From Panagrolaimus kolymaensis (taxonomy: Eukaryota; Nematoda; Chromadorea; Rhabditida; Panagrolaimidae): a stretch of 64,000 nucleotides of DNA. A model generated the notes under the pieces. It saw nothing but the letters and a program-made list of their open reading frames with translations. It was not told the origin of the DNA and did not search any database. The DNA is taken from contig JAJQJQ010000055.1 in NCBI GenBank assembly GCA_028622995.1, positions 124,001-188,000 of the forward strand, written 5' to 3'. Position numbers and translations under genes: made by a program. This document shows, one piece after another, positions 8,583 through 19,900 of the stretch; the stretch's first letter is position 1; every line of letters starts with the position of its first letter.

Positions 8583-9118
8583 TCAACCATAATATTGATT
8601 ATTGTAGGAATTAGCTCTTGCGTCGCAAATATATTTGCCATAGGTGTAACTATAATAATATTGTCCTCGATAAGTATTGACACAAATCCAATAATTATTT
8701 GAATAACCATTATAATTTCCACTGTTACTTCCGGTATTAACATCAAACATTCGATTTATTGGACCATAGGTGTATCCGGCACTTCCGTAAATTGGTGTCT
8801 GATACTGATAGCCACCGCCGCCCCCGCTATAGCTGCAAATTCCAAGAGCAGCTGTAATAGGGCCACAGTTTTCGCTACTATCACTACTACTATCCGTATA
8901 GGGAGGAGTGTCAAAGGAGCTGCTGCTACTTCCATGGTCAATAGAAGAATGCGGGCTACTTCCTGAGTAAGAATGTTCGCCGCCGGTGTGACTCCAAATT
9001 TGAAGCCCATCAGCAATTATCACTGAAAAAAATATAATTTATAGATCATCTAAAAATATTAACAAAAATTACCTATTAAACAAATTTCGATGAAAACGAT
9101 AATCAAAAATCTTGTCAT
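8583..9118 (-). CDS. Secreted Gly/Ser/Tyr-rich protein (2 exons, 161 aa)
   Basis: Exon 1 is 9118-9073 and exon 2 is 9022-8583, joined in phase across a 49-bp GT-AG intron with a TTTTTTCAG acceptor. The N-terminus is a signal peptide (MTRFLIIVFIEICLIVIIA, then Asp-Gly). The mature part is low-complexity: a His/Ser/Gly segment, a Ser/Asp-rich acidic patch, an Asn-Cys-Gly-Pro stretch, a run of five glycines followed by Tyr-Gln-Tyr, and a Tyr/Asn-rich tail with Trp-Ile-Cys and Tyr-Ile-Cys. The mature part has four cysteines, allowing two disulfides. Such composition suits a structural, cuticle-associated or gland-secreted protein. No family was recognised, and an effector role would be speculative. 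A TATA box lies about 70 bp upstream. Other-frame readings at 8,492-8,746 and 8,756-9,016 are shadows. Confidence 0.75.
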
Positions 9119-9188
9119 TTTTTTAAATTTTTAATCCGTTTTAAAAACAAATTAGAAAAACACGCGGAATTAGAACTTCCCACTATCA

Positions 9189-9196
9189 CTTTTATA
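9189..9196 (-). promoter_or_regulatory. TATA box of the secreted-protein gene
   Basis: On the minus strand the sequence CTATAAAAG lies about 70 bp upstream of the ATG at 9118. That leaves room for a start site about 30 bp downstream and a short 5' leader. A strong TATA box suits a highly or tissue-specifically expressed secreted protein. The dispersed repeat copy 2 begins about 140 bp further upstream. Confidence 0.5.
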
Positions 9197-9336
9197 GTTT
9201 TACTCCCAAAAAATGATCTCTGATGTGTGTGTCCGGAAAGTAACACATTTTTTGACGAATTTCGAAAAAAATGTGATAAATTCGCTCAATTTGATAAAAA
9301 CAATTTTACACTACATCTTTTAAACCCACTTCCGTT

Positions 9337-9630
9337 ATTTTGCTCGTGTAAAAGCGAGAGACAAGCTTTGTTGACAAAAGCAAGCTTTGTGAGCGCGGTA
9401 AACTTAAAAAAAAGCAAAGGCATTTTTTTTTTTGCTTTTTGCAAGCTTTTGTAAAAAAAAAAAAGCTTTAAATTTTTCACTCATTTATTTTTTTTTTGTA
9501 AAAAAAAGAAAAAGTACCATAGATTTTATTGAGGGCAAATTATTTGTTTTTTTACACAAATTTTTAAATATTCTAAAAGAATGAAACGATAATGTTAAAA
9601 CTCGTAATAATAAATTACCAATGGAATAGT
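9337..9630 (+). repeat. Dispersed AT-rich repeat, copy 2
   Basis: This is the shorter partner of 1,557-1,912, in the same orientation and with the same ordered landmarks. Differences are mostly homopolymer length changes plus scattered substitutions, so the copies are old. It lies upstream of the secreted-protein gene. No coding capacity or terminal repeat is visible. Confidence 0.65.
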
Positions 9631-10357
9631 TTTTAATGTAAAAAAAATTACATCATCATCTGCAAATTTTTTTATTTACACCTGAAAAAAGAATAACAAA
9701 AGTTGTAAGTAAGAATGTCGGGAATGTTTATCGGTCAATAAAAAACCTTTATAAACTTATTTTCTTTTTCAAAATTAACTTATTTTAAATTTAAAAAAGC
9801 GTCAATTATCTCCATAAAATTTTTAGTAAAATAAATAGACTTTAAAATTACTTTTTTTAAGTTCGACAATTTTAATATTTGTTCCTCTTTTTATGTAATT
9901 TTTTTACTTGAGTGTAGCTAGCATTTGTTATGTGAAGCAGCAATGTTGTGCAATAACAAATTTTTCTGTTTTTTCTTTCCAAATATCTTTTAAAAGTTTT
10001 ACTGAATTTTGTTTTTTCTTTTATTTTTAAATGTATAAAATTTTTTCGCGCTTATTTCTTTGTTCGTTTTCTTATCAGTTGCAAAACTTGCTTTTTGGTT
10101 GATTAAAGGAGATTAAACCTTTTTTGGGATTATAAAAAAATAGATTTTCTCACTTTTTTATTTTTAGTTGAAAGCAAAGTTTTTTCCTTTTTATTTTTTT
10201 ATGCTTTAAAATATATTATATTTTAAAGCAAAAAATGGTTTTATGGTTTTTAAATTATTAAATGCGCTTTTATAAAAATATGTAAATTATTCGATTGTCT
10301 ATTAAATTTTCTTTTTTTAAGGAAAATTACTGATCTCGACAATTGCATTAAATAAGG
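9631..10357. other. Intergenic region and phosphatase 5' flank
   Basis: Very AT-rich with T-runs and no supported gene. Near its end a TTTCTTTTTTTAAG acceptor (AG at 10,320-10,321) lies 36 nt before the phosphatase ATG. An in-frame TAA lies between the two. This fits a spliced-leader acceptor or the end of a 5'-UTR intron. Confidence 0.5.
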
Positions 10358-11437
10358 ATGAGAGACGATGAAGATGAGGCCTATTCACGTTCAATTGGAG
10401 AAAGTCCAAATAACAATATGAGAAATCGATATTATTTTCTTATGCCATGTAAGCATTTTTTAAATTTATTTTTTGTTAATTTCCATTTTAAATTTTAGAT
10501 AATTCAAATCGAGTTGTATTGGATTCAAGTCCCAATAATCCAGATGGATATATAAATGCTTCACATATCTCATTTCCAGAAATTTCTATTAAATATATAG
10601 CTTCTCAAGGCCCTTTACCAAATACTGTGGAAGATTTTTTGCAAATGATTTGTCAATATAAAATTAAAGTTATTGCTATGTTATGCAAATGTGTGGAAAG
10701 TAATTATGTGAGCCTTTTTTTTATAAATCTTAATAAAAAAAATTTTAATTCGAATTTAAAAAATCGGTTCGAGAACTAAATTTCTTTTTTTTAGTCCAAA
10801 TGCGAGCAATATTGGCCAGAATCAAAAGGTGAAACTAAAGTTTTTGGAAATTTTACAATAACTTATGTGAATGAACAAACTTTTAAAGAATATTCTCATC
10901 GTTCGTTATTTATTGAATCAGAAAAATATGGTAAAGTTAAAGTTGAGCAAATGCATTATAATGAATGGCCGGATTTTGGATGTCCAAGAAATGAGAAATT
11001 TATTCATGAATTTATTGAAAAAATTAATGCTCTGCACAAAAATGATTCGCCCATTTTGGTTCATTGCAGGTTTTCTTTTTCTTTTCTTTTTTCTATTTTC
11101 CTTTAACTCTGATTATTTTAAGCGCTGGCTGTGGAAGAACTGGCACGGTGATAGCACTAAATATTATTCGCGAGCAGCTTTTAAATAAAAAGGTAGGTAA
11201 AAAAATTTCGTATGGTTTCTTAAAATTCTTATTATTTTATTTTTGCAGAAATCCATTTCACAAATAAATGTTAAGCAATTGATTTATGATTTTAGAGAAC
11301 AAAGAGTTAATATGGTTGAAACTCAGGTATTCTTTTTTGCGTTTCGACTCATAAAATTGTAAAAAAATGTTTTTTCCATTTTTTAGGAACAATTTGAATT
11401 ATTACAAAAATGCATCGAGGCGTATGCAAAAAAATAA
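10358..11437 (+). CDS. Protein tyrosine phosphatase, compact single-domain (6 exons, 257 aa)
   Basis: Exons are 10358-10448, 10499-10707, 10795-11069, 11123-11192, 11249-11326 and 11387-11437, all with in-phase GT-AG introns of 50-87 bp. Classical receptor/non-receptor PTP motifs appear in order: NRY (phosphotyrosine loop), DGYINASHI, YIASQGPLPNTVEDF, KCEQYWPE, the EWPDFGCP loop with the general-acid Asp, and the signature HCSAGCGRTG with catalytic Cys and Arg. The serine codon of the signature is split by an intron. It should hydrolyse phosphotyrosine in the cytosol; there is no signal peptide or membrane segment. The Q-loop reads MVETQEQF where the family usually has MVQT-x-EQ, so the conserved water-positioning Gln is apparently Glu. 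The N-terminal part of the domain is short. Nematodes carry many small PTP paralogs, often germline-expressed. Confidence 0.9.
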
Positions 11438-14400
11438 GAAAAAATAAATTGTTGAATTTCCTGCTTCAAGAAATTGCCACATTCATTTCAACTTAAACTT
11501 ATTGCTTAGTCTGATACCCTTCTACATAATCCAAAGATTATTAAAAAGCCAATATAAACGTAATCAACTAACACCCTTGCTACCACAGCTATAGTAGCAA
11601 GAACATTAAAAAAACACACATTTTTAGTCACAAAATCAGTAATTTCAAATATTTTTAAAACGATTTCCTTTTATCAAAATGTTATTTATTTTAACTTATT
11701 TTATTTATGTTTAAATATTTATTTTTTTTTAAATTTTAATGATTTAATAAAAATTAGACAATAGTTTTTAGCTTTGTTAAAAAAAATCCAAAATGAGCTG
11801 ATTTCAAAAAAAAGGCAATGGCCAAAGAAAACCTACGAAAATGTCAAAGTTTACAAAGTTTCCCGCGCATTTCCACAAATCTCAATTTTAGTTTCAAAGC
11901 AATATAAAAAAGCGAAAACACAAAAATCACATTAACCGTTATTGCCACAAAAAAAATTTATCAAACGAAAAAACTTTTTATAAAAAGAAAAAAACCGGTC
12001 CGATAACTTTGTTTTTTAAGTGCTATTGTCATATTAATTCTTGAAATCAAACAAAAAAGTTGGCACGTGTGCAACAATAGGCATTTGATGTTAAAAAAAA
12101 AAGAGACATTAAATTCTTTTTTGTTGTTGTTGCATAAATTAAATACACACCACTTTACCCGAATAATGCTACAAATGGCGATACTCAAAAAAAGGAAGAA
12201 AGAAACATTGTTTCCAAAAGTTTTTATTGCTTCTCAGCAGGTGGTGAAAATTGTATCTCAGCTTGAGGCTTCTTACAAATCGAAGGTTGATTTCAGTATA
12301 AATTAAACTTTTTTTTGTTGCGTTTTTTATATTTTTTTCCATGAAGTTTTTCAAACTCTTTTCTAAGTTTTTGTCGTAATAAAAAACAAACATTCGCGTC
12401 AAAGGTTTTTTTATAAAATTTTTTGTTTTCTAACATTTTAAAAAAAAATATAAACCTTTGGAATTGCATCCGGCAACAAAATTTTTATATGTTTTCTTAA
12501 AAGTACATTTTCTTAACTTAGAAAAACAATGGCTGCGCAGAGTATATTCATAAGTTTTCATACTTTTTCAAGTTTAAAACTTCTTTATTTTGTTAAGCTT
12601 TGTTTTTCTTGGGAACTATTTTCAATAAATGAGAAATAGAAAATTGTCTAAAAGCCAAAAATAAATTTGCTCTTTTTCAGATGTTTTTTGTTGCTTAATA
12701 AAACTGTTTTATATGTTTTTATTAGTTGAACCCATAAACTTTTTATTTTCGCTTTGAGCCTTTTTAATTTTATTCAATCCCCTCTTTTTTTATGAATACA
12801 AATTTAAAAAACAATAACATATTAAAAAAATATTTTTCCGAACTCTCATTCTATTTTTTTTTTAATGTGTTTTGTTCCAGAAATCGACTGACACAAGGTT
12901 TTTTTACTGAACCAAAAAAATAGCGATTTAACGTAAATGTGAAAGTTTATGGAACAGCAGCAGCCATTTCACTTTGATTTATTCTTTTTCTTTTTTTCAT
13001 TCGTTTTTTTTAAACAGACCTTTGAAACTGGGATGTATTCGCCACTCTGTTTTTTTATGCGCAACAAAGAAGATTGATTTTCCTAGGATAGGCAATTAGC
13101 CGTAGCAAGCATCCCATTTTAAAATAAAAAATGACCTTTTGTTGCCGGATTTTTCTTCTTCTTTTCCTTTTTTTTAAACCCTTCCAACCAAAGATTTTTA
13201 TTTCTTTGTGTTTATCTCCATTTGCATACATCTTTGAGTTGGGTTTGCCGCGTTTTTTTTTTGTTGCTAGTACTATTCTCTTTTTTGGATAGCACCTTTG
13301 AGTTTTTTCTTAAATTTTTTTTATCTTTGATTTTCTTTTTCCAAAATAAATTTGTTTTAGCAAAAAATTATTAAATAAAATTTCACCTCGAGCTTCTTGG
13401 ATTTTAAATAAAAGTCCCCAAATTTGCTTTCTTATTTTCTTTATAAAAAATAAATAAAAAATCGATGCCAGGTTTTTGAAAATAAAGAACCAACCTTCTT
13501 TCATAAAAAATTTTTTTCTTTTAGCCTTTAATTTTCTTTGCTGTCTTTTTTTTTATTGCCTCGCAGTCGTTTTTTATTCTTTCTTCTCTTTTTTTTTATT
13601 CGACACATAAATGAACAAAATACGTCCTTCAAAAAAATACCCCTTTGAAGAATTTAATGGGTATCATCGGTTTATTGAACGAACGAATGTTTTTAAACAA
13701 CAACAGCCATCTTTGAAAAAAATTTATGTCTTTTTATTGATCTTTTTTTAAAAGTTTTTTTCTTTGCCTGGCAGACGTTTTTTCTTATCTTTTTGATACG
13801 TGTCCAGACAAATTCACGAGACATTCGTTTAAAATTATTGTCTTTTGCTACTTACAGCCATTTATGTGAATAAAATAAGTTTTTTTATTTGATCTTAATA
13901 TTTTGAAGTTTTTATTCCATTTTTTTTAAATGGCATAGTTTTGGACTTTCCTAAATTTCATATTCAAGCAGCTTTTTATCGCCTTGTATTTAAGTTTATT
14001 TGTTTTTTGAAAAATCTCTCCATTTTTTTTCTTGCTTTCTTAAAAGCAAATGGCATTGTTTTTGTAGTTCTCCTTTTTTATAGCTACAGTAATTCTTTCG
14101 CTTTGCAAAGTTTTTTCACAGATTTTTTTGATACCTAATGACCAAAAGAAAAAATTGATTTAGAGTACATATATTTTTTTTCAAACATTTTTCGAATCTT
14201 TATTTATTATTTTTGTTATCATAATAAACCACCTTTAAATTTATGGAATTATAACTTTCGAAACATTTATTCAGCTTGCTATTTTTAATTGTATTATTGG
14301 TTTTTGGTGACATTTTTGTTGTTGTTACTGAATTAACTAAGTTCATCAACACTTTTAGATTATTTCCGTGTTTTCACCTATTTATATTGTTCAACAATTT

Positions 14401-14536
14401 TATTATTTCTTATATTTTGATATTACAAATTATTTTATCGTTAGCTTTATCAACTAATAGCGTTCTTATTACTAAATATTCTTAATTCAGTGGCAAAAAT
14501 ATAAATAAAATTTTGCAAGAGCACCAGAAGAAAAAA
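11438..14536. other. Long AT-rich intergenic region
   Basis: About 3.1 kb without a supported gene. It is dominated by T- and A-runs. Frames such as 11,961-12,188, 12,067-12,306, 12,169-12,402, 13,310-13,504, 13,941-14,138 and 14,276-14,485 are Phe/Lys/Leu-rich products of those runs. ACAGCCAT-type blocks followed by T-rich tracts recur near 12,960, 13,700 and 13,855, which may be a decayed repeat. An AATTCAG acceptor-like site near 14,490 precedes the zinc-finger gene and could be its trans-splice site. Confidence 0.55.
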
Positions 14537-16679
14537 ATGTCGTCGACTGATAACGACGAAAATGACGATATGGCTTTTGATGGATCAACGACACCGACAA
14601 ATGAAATTGTCGAAGATGGTTTTCACTTTTTTAACGTTCACCAAGAATTTCCAATTTCAATTTATCAAAACCAAGCTATTTCATCATATTCCATCGCATC
14701 AAGTGGTTTTGATGAAGCGGCGAATGATGCTATTGCCATACTTAAAAACCAAATAGCCGAAATCAAAAACAATGCAGAAGATTTTAAAAAAGAATTTGAA
14801 ATTTTAAAATCGAAATATGAATCTCAAAGTCAAATACACAGATCATCTATAGAAAATTTGAATTTGAAACTGGATTCCTTTAATAAAATGAAAGATGATT
14901 TTGAAGAAACATTGGAAAAGGAAAGAGCCGAGGCAAAGCAGCGTGAAAATAAATTAAATATGCAAATATCTTCTAGACTCAATGAAATTGAAAATCAATA
15001 TTTCCATTTAAAAAGTTATTTTATGGAAAATTTTTATAAAGAAATTATTGGTCAATTGCTTTCTTTGAAACCAAAAAATGGTTGTGAGGATTTATTAGAA
15101 TATTTTGACATGTCATTATTTACTATTCCTCCACCACCGGAATCCTTTTTTATAACCTCCGAATCCCGAGCTTCACAATCAGATTCACTTCAACAATTTC
15201 AACAACCTCCATTTTATCTTCTAGAATCTTCACCTCAAGAATCACTGCCACATTTATTTAACCAAATATGTGGAAGAAAAAGGTATGTGTTGTTCTTTAA
15301 TTATACAAATCAAATCCAAAAATACAAATTTAACAATGCTTGAGACTATGTACTTTTCACAAATATCCATGCCTTTTTAACATAAAAAAAATTAAATTTT
15401 TAAAATAATTACTCTTTTTATTTATTCAGGCTTCATCCTCTTCGTAATATTGATCGAGAGGAAGCAGAATTACAAACAAATGCTAAAGAAATCATTCCAG
15501 CATCAAAAAAGTTTTGTTTTGCATTATTTTGCAAATGGAATGAGTGCAATCAAAATTTCTTCAATAGAAAAAATTTGGAGGAACATTTGATGGAAGTACA
15601 CGCCAATACTCCATTATCTTATTGCTGCCTATGGAAAGATTGCACCCGAAATAGCCGTTCATTTAAATCTTTATATATGATGAAAAAGCATTTATTAAAC
15701 CATATAAATCAAGAGCAGAAAATTATTGTTTTACCATTAAACCCTATCATCGACAACGATAATTTAGAAAAATTTCTTGGAATCTGTGAAAGTTTGGATG
15801 AAAGCAAAGAGGCTATTTATCTGTTTGAAACGTTTAATTGGAATGGAAAAGATGATACTGTTAAACTTGATATTTTTGATTCTGGATTTAATGATCACGA
15901 ATATACTGTCGATGGAATTTCAAATCTTGAAAAAATTAAAAAAATTTGCATCCTTCGAAGCTTGAAATTATTTAATCCTAATTCAATTCAAACTAGTATT
16001 CTAAGAAATATTATTTGGTGCGATGCTTCATACTTTAATTTATTTAACATCAACCTTTTAAAAAGTGAATTTGATATTCTTACTGAAGGAGTTATAATTT
16101 CATGGAAGTCAATCAAATGCCAAATTTTGGATGAAGATCAAAATATTCTTCCATTAAATTACATTTTTTCCAAAATTTTCACCGCTCAAAGAATTGTGCA
16201 AGTTTTATAAAAGTTTATTTATTTATTATAAAATTAATTTTTGTGTAAAAATTTAGTGTTCATCCTTGTCATATAACTCCAACATTTATGGCTGAAATTG
16301 ATGCGTTACAATGGGAAACCAATAAACTTGAAGAGTTAGCTATGGGTGGTATTGATAATGAGATTCATCCCAAATCGTTTTTTGAATTTATTAAAGTAAG
16401 TTTATTTAAATTTTCAGTAAAATCAAACCATTTTGTATCAAAATTGGGCTTTCATCCCTTTTTTGAAAATTTTGTATAGAGGTTGTAAAATATAAATATT
16501 TTTAGAAAGTTGGTGAGCCACATGTTAAACTAAATCTTAATTTTGTTGATAACCAATTTGGTAGAAATTTCGAAGAGGCACTAGACGATTTAATAATCGA
16601 AATGGATAAACAAATTCGCCCAGATTTAGAAAATGAAATGGATTTTGAAATGGATGAAAGTTATGTAAAAAAATATTGA
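14537..16679 (+). CDS. C2H2 zinc-finger protein with N-terminal coiled coil (4 exons, 608 aa)
   Basis: Exons are 14537-15282, 15430-16197, 16257-16395 and 16506-16679. Introns 1 and 3 are GT-AG. Intron 2 (16198-16256) must be GC-AG with donor GCAAGT, because the only in-phase GT donor lies past an in-frame TAA at 16208. With it, the whole 1,827-nt frame closes. Residues 1-60 are acidic and about 75-175 form a charged coiled coil. A Pro/Ser/Gln-rich linker follows. Two adjacent fingers use residues C283, C288, H301, H306 and C315, C320, H336, H340. The CxWxxC spacing (CKWNEC, CLWKDC) is that of GLI/ZIC/AEBP2/ARID2-type fingers. The C-terminal 250 residues are not recognised and end acidic. A nuclear DNA- or chromatin-binding role is likely; no orthologue is assigned. 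The ATG at 14537 is preferred over the upstream TTG. Confidence 0.8.
16198..16256 (+). other. GC-AG intron in the zinc-finger gene
   Basis: The donor is GCAAGT and the acceptor is AAATTTAG, giving a 59-bp AT-rich intron. Using the GT at 16,196 or 16,202 puts the next exon out of frame, with a stop after about 13 codons. The GC donor restores a frame that stays open through two more exons. GC-AG introns are a known minor class and usually have near-consensus donors, as here. Confidence 0.65.
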
Positions 16680-16785
16680 ACTTCAATATTTTTTTATTAT
16701 TTTATACTTAAAAGACATTAACGCAAATTTATATTCAAGCTTCTGAAAATTGTTTATAGTACATAATATTAAAGAGTTTAATCTT

Positions 16786-16989
16786 TTACTTCATTTCATT
16801 CATTTGTTTTATAAAATCATTTTTTTGCAAATTTTTTAGAATATTTTTTTCTAATTGTTGTTCATTTTTTTTCTTGTGTTTATGTTGAAAATTAATACCC
16901 AATTTTTTAATATGTATTGTTTTGGTACAATTAAAAGACAAGTTAATGTCTCTTTTTGTCCACTTCTTTTTGTTCTTATTGTCGGCGGC
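16786..16989 (-). CDS. Possible terminal exon of a basic protein, adjacent to the satellite
   Basis: A minus-strand frame of 67 codons ends in TAA at 16788-16786. It begins directly after an ATAACAG acceptor-like site, with a stop in frame just upstream of that acceptor. The peptide is Lys/Asn-rich and basic, with KNKKKWTKRD near its start and a helical Gln/Glu/Leu/Lys tail. It converges on the zinc-finger gene, whose stop is about 107 bp away. Upstream exons would have to lie in the 190 bp before the satellite or beyond it. It may be the remnant of a gene cut off by the array, or chance in lysine-coding AT-rich DNA. Confidence 0.3.
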   Translation of the reverse strand, partial: AADNKNKKKWTKRDINLSFNCTKTIHIKKLGINFQHKHKKKNEQQLEKNILKNLQKNDFIKQMNEMK

Positions 16990-19900
16990 CTGTTATCATT
17001 TTGTTATTTTTAATTCTTTAATCATATTGCTGAGTTTTAAATCTCATGTAAAATAAAAATAAAAATCCAATCGATAATATTAAAAAGCGATAATAACACA
17101 TTTATTAATAGAGTTATGATTGAATTTTTTATTACAAAAGCTGAATAAACTTAAAAGTAATTTTTTCACCGAATTGGTTTTGATTTTCTGGAACTTCATT
17201 TCCAGCAACAACATCGAATTTAGTATTTTTTTGAGAAACAAAATTTAGTTCTGGATCTTATTAAAATAAAATTGATATTTGCAATTTGGCCTTCTATTTT
17301 TATTATGTTGTTGGCTTCAATGCGGCGTTTTAAAATTATCTGGAATTTCATTTCCAGCAACAACATCGAATTTAGTATTTTTTTGAATAAAAAAATTTAG
17401 TTCTGGATCTTATTAAAATAAAATTGATATTTGCAATTGGGCCTTCTATTTTTATTATGTTGTTGGCTTCAATGCAGCGTTTTAAAATTATCTGGAATTT
17501 CATTTCCAACAACAACATCGAATTTAGTATTTTTTTGAGAAACAAAATTTAGTTCTGGATCTTAGTAAAATAAAATTGATATTTGCAATTGGGCCTTCTA
17601 TTTTTATTATGTTGTTGGCTTCAATGCAGCGTTTTAAAATTATCTGGAATTTCATTTCCAGCAACAACATCGAATTTAGTATTTTTTTGAATAAAAAAAT
17701 TTAGTTCTGGATCTTATTAAAATAAAATTGATATTTGCAATTGGGCCTTCAATTTTTATTATGTTGTTGGCTTCAAGTTTTAAAATTATCTGGAATTTCA
17801 TTTCCAGCAACAACATCGAATTTAGTATTTTTTTGAGAAACAAAATTTAGTTCTGGATCTTAGTAAAATAAAATTGATATTTGCAATTGGGCCTTCTATT
17901 TTTATTATGTTGTTGGCTTCAATGCGGCGTTTTAAAATTATCTGGAATTTCATTTCCAGCAACAACATCGAATTTAGTATTTTTTTGAGAAACAAAATTT
18001 AGTTCTGGATCTTATTAAAATAAAATTGATATTTGCAATTGGGCCTTCTATTTTTATTATGTTGTTGGCTTCAATGCAGCGTTTTAAAATTATCTGGAAT
18101 TTCATTTCCAGCAACAACAACGAATTTAGTATTTTTTTGAGAAACAAAATTTAGTTCTGGATCTTAGTAAAATAAAATTGATATTTGCAATTGGGCCTTC
18201 TATTTTTATTATGTTGTTGGCTTCAATGCAGCGTTTTAAAATTATCTGGAATATCATTTCCAACAACAACATCGAATTTAGTATTTTTTTGAATAACAAA
18301 ATTTAGTTCTGGATCTTATTAAAATAAAATTGATATTTGCAATTGGGCCTTCTATTTTTATTATGTTGTTGGCTTCAATGCGGCGTTTTAAAATTATCTG
18401 GAATTTCATTTCCAGCAACAACATCGAATTTAGTATTTTTTTGAATAAAAAAATTTAGTTCTGGATCTTATTAAAATAAAATTGATATTTGCAATGGGGC
18501 CTTCTATTTTTATTATGTTGTTGGCTTCAATGCAGCGTTTTAAAATTATCTGGAATTTCATTTCCAACAACAACATCGAATTTAGTATTTTTTTGAGAAA
18601 CAAAATTTAGTTCTGGATCTTATTAAAATAAAATTGATATTTGCAATTGGGCCTTCTATTTTTATTATGTTGTTGGCTTCAATGCGGCGTTTTAAAATTA
18701 TCTGGAATTTCATTTCCAGCAACAACATCGAATTTAGTATTTTTTTGAATAAAAAAATTTAGTTCTGGATCTTATTAAAATAAAATTGATATTTGCAATT
18801 GGGCCTTCTATTTTTATTATGTTGTTGGCTTCAATGCAGCGTTTTAAAATTATCTGGAATATCATTTCCAACAACAACATCGAATTTAGTAATTTTTTGA
18901 GAAACAAAATTTAGTTCTGGATCTTATTAAAATAAAATTGATATTTGCAATTGGGCCTTCTATTTTTATTATGTTGTTGGCTTCAATGCGGCGTTTTAAA
19001 ATTATCTGGAATTTCATTTCCAGCAACAACATCGAATTTAGTATTTTTTTGAATAAAAAAATTTAGTTCTGGATCTTATTAAAATAAAATTGATATTTGC
19101 AATTGGGCCTTCTATTTTTATTATGTTGTTGGCTTCAATGCAGCGTTTTAAAATTATCTGGAATTTCATTTCCAACAACAACATCGAATTTAGTATTTTT
19201 TTGAGAAACAAAATTTAGTTCTGGATCTTATTAAAATAAAATTGATATTTGCAATTGGGCCTTCTATTTTTATTATGTTGTTGGCTTCAATGCGGCGTTT
19301 TAAAATTATCTGGAATTTCATTTCCAGCAACAACATCGAATTTAGTATTTTTTTGAATAAAAAAATTTAGTTCTGGATCTTATTAAAATAAAATTGATAT
19401 TTGCAATTGGGCCTTCTATTTTTATTATGTTGTTGGCTTCAATGCGGCGTTTTAAAATTATCTGGAATTTCATTTCCAGCAACAACATCGAATTTAGTAT
19501 TTTTTTGAATAAAAAAATTTAGTTCTGGATCTTATTAAAATAAAATTGATATTTGCAATTGGGCCTTCTATTTTTATTATGTTGTTGGCTTCAATGCGGC
19601 GTTTTAAAATTATCTGGAATTTCATTTCCAGCAACAACATCGAATTTAGTATTTTTTTGAATAAAAAAATTTAGTTCTGGATCTTATTAAAATAAAATTG
19701 ATATTTGCAATTGGGCCTTCTATTTTTATTATGTTGTTGGCTTCAATGCAGCGTTTTAAAATTATCTGGAATTTCATTTCCAACAACAACATCGAATTTA
19801 GTATTTTTTTGAGAAACAAAATTTAGTTCTGGATCTTATTAAAATAAAATTGATATTTGCAATTGGGCCTTCTATTTTTATTATGTTGTTGGCTTCAATG

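Noticed and set aside
8492..9016. Two minus-strand frames overlapping the secreted-protein gene
   Set aside because: They are shadows in other frames; the spliced model with a signal peptide is clearly better.
11961..14485. Several small frames in the long intergenic region
   Set aside because: Mostly non-ATG starts and Phe/Leu/Lys-rich content from T- and A-runs, with no motifs or splice support.
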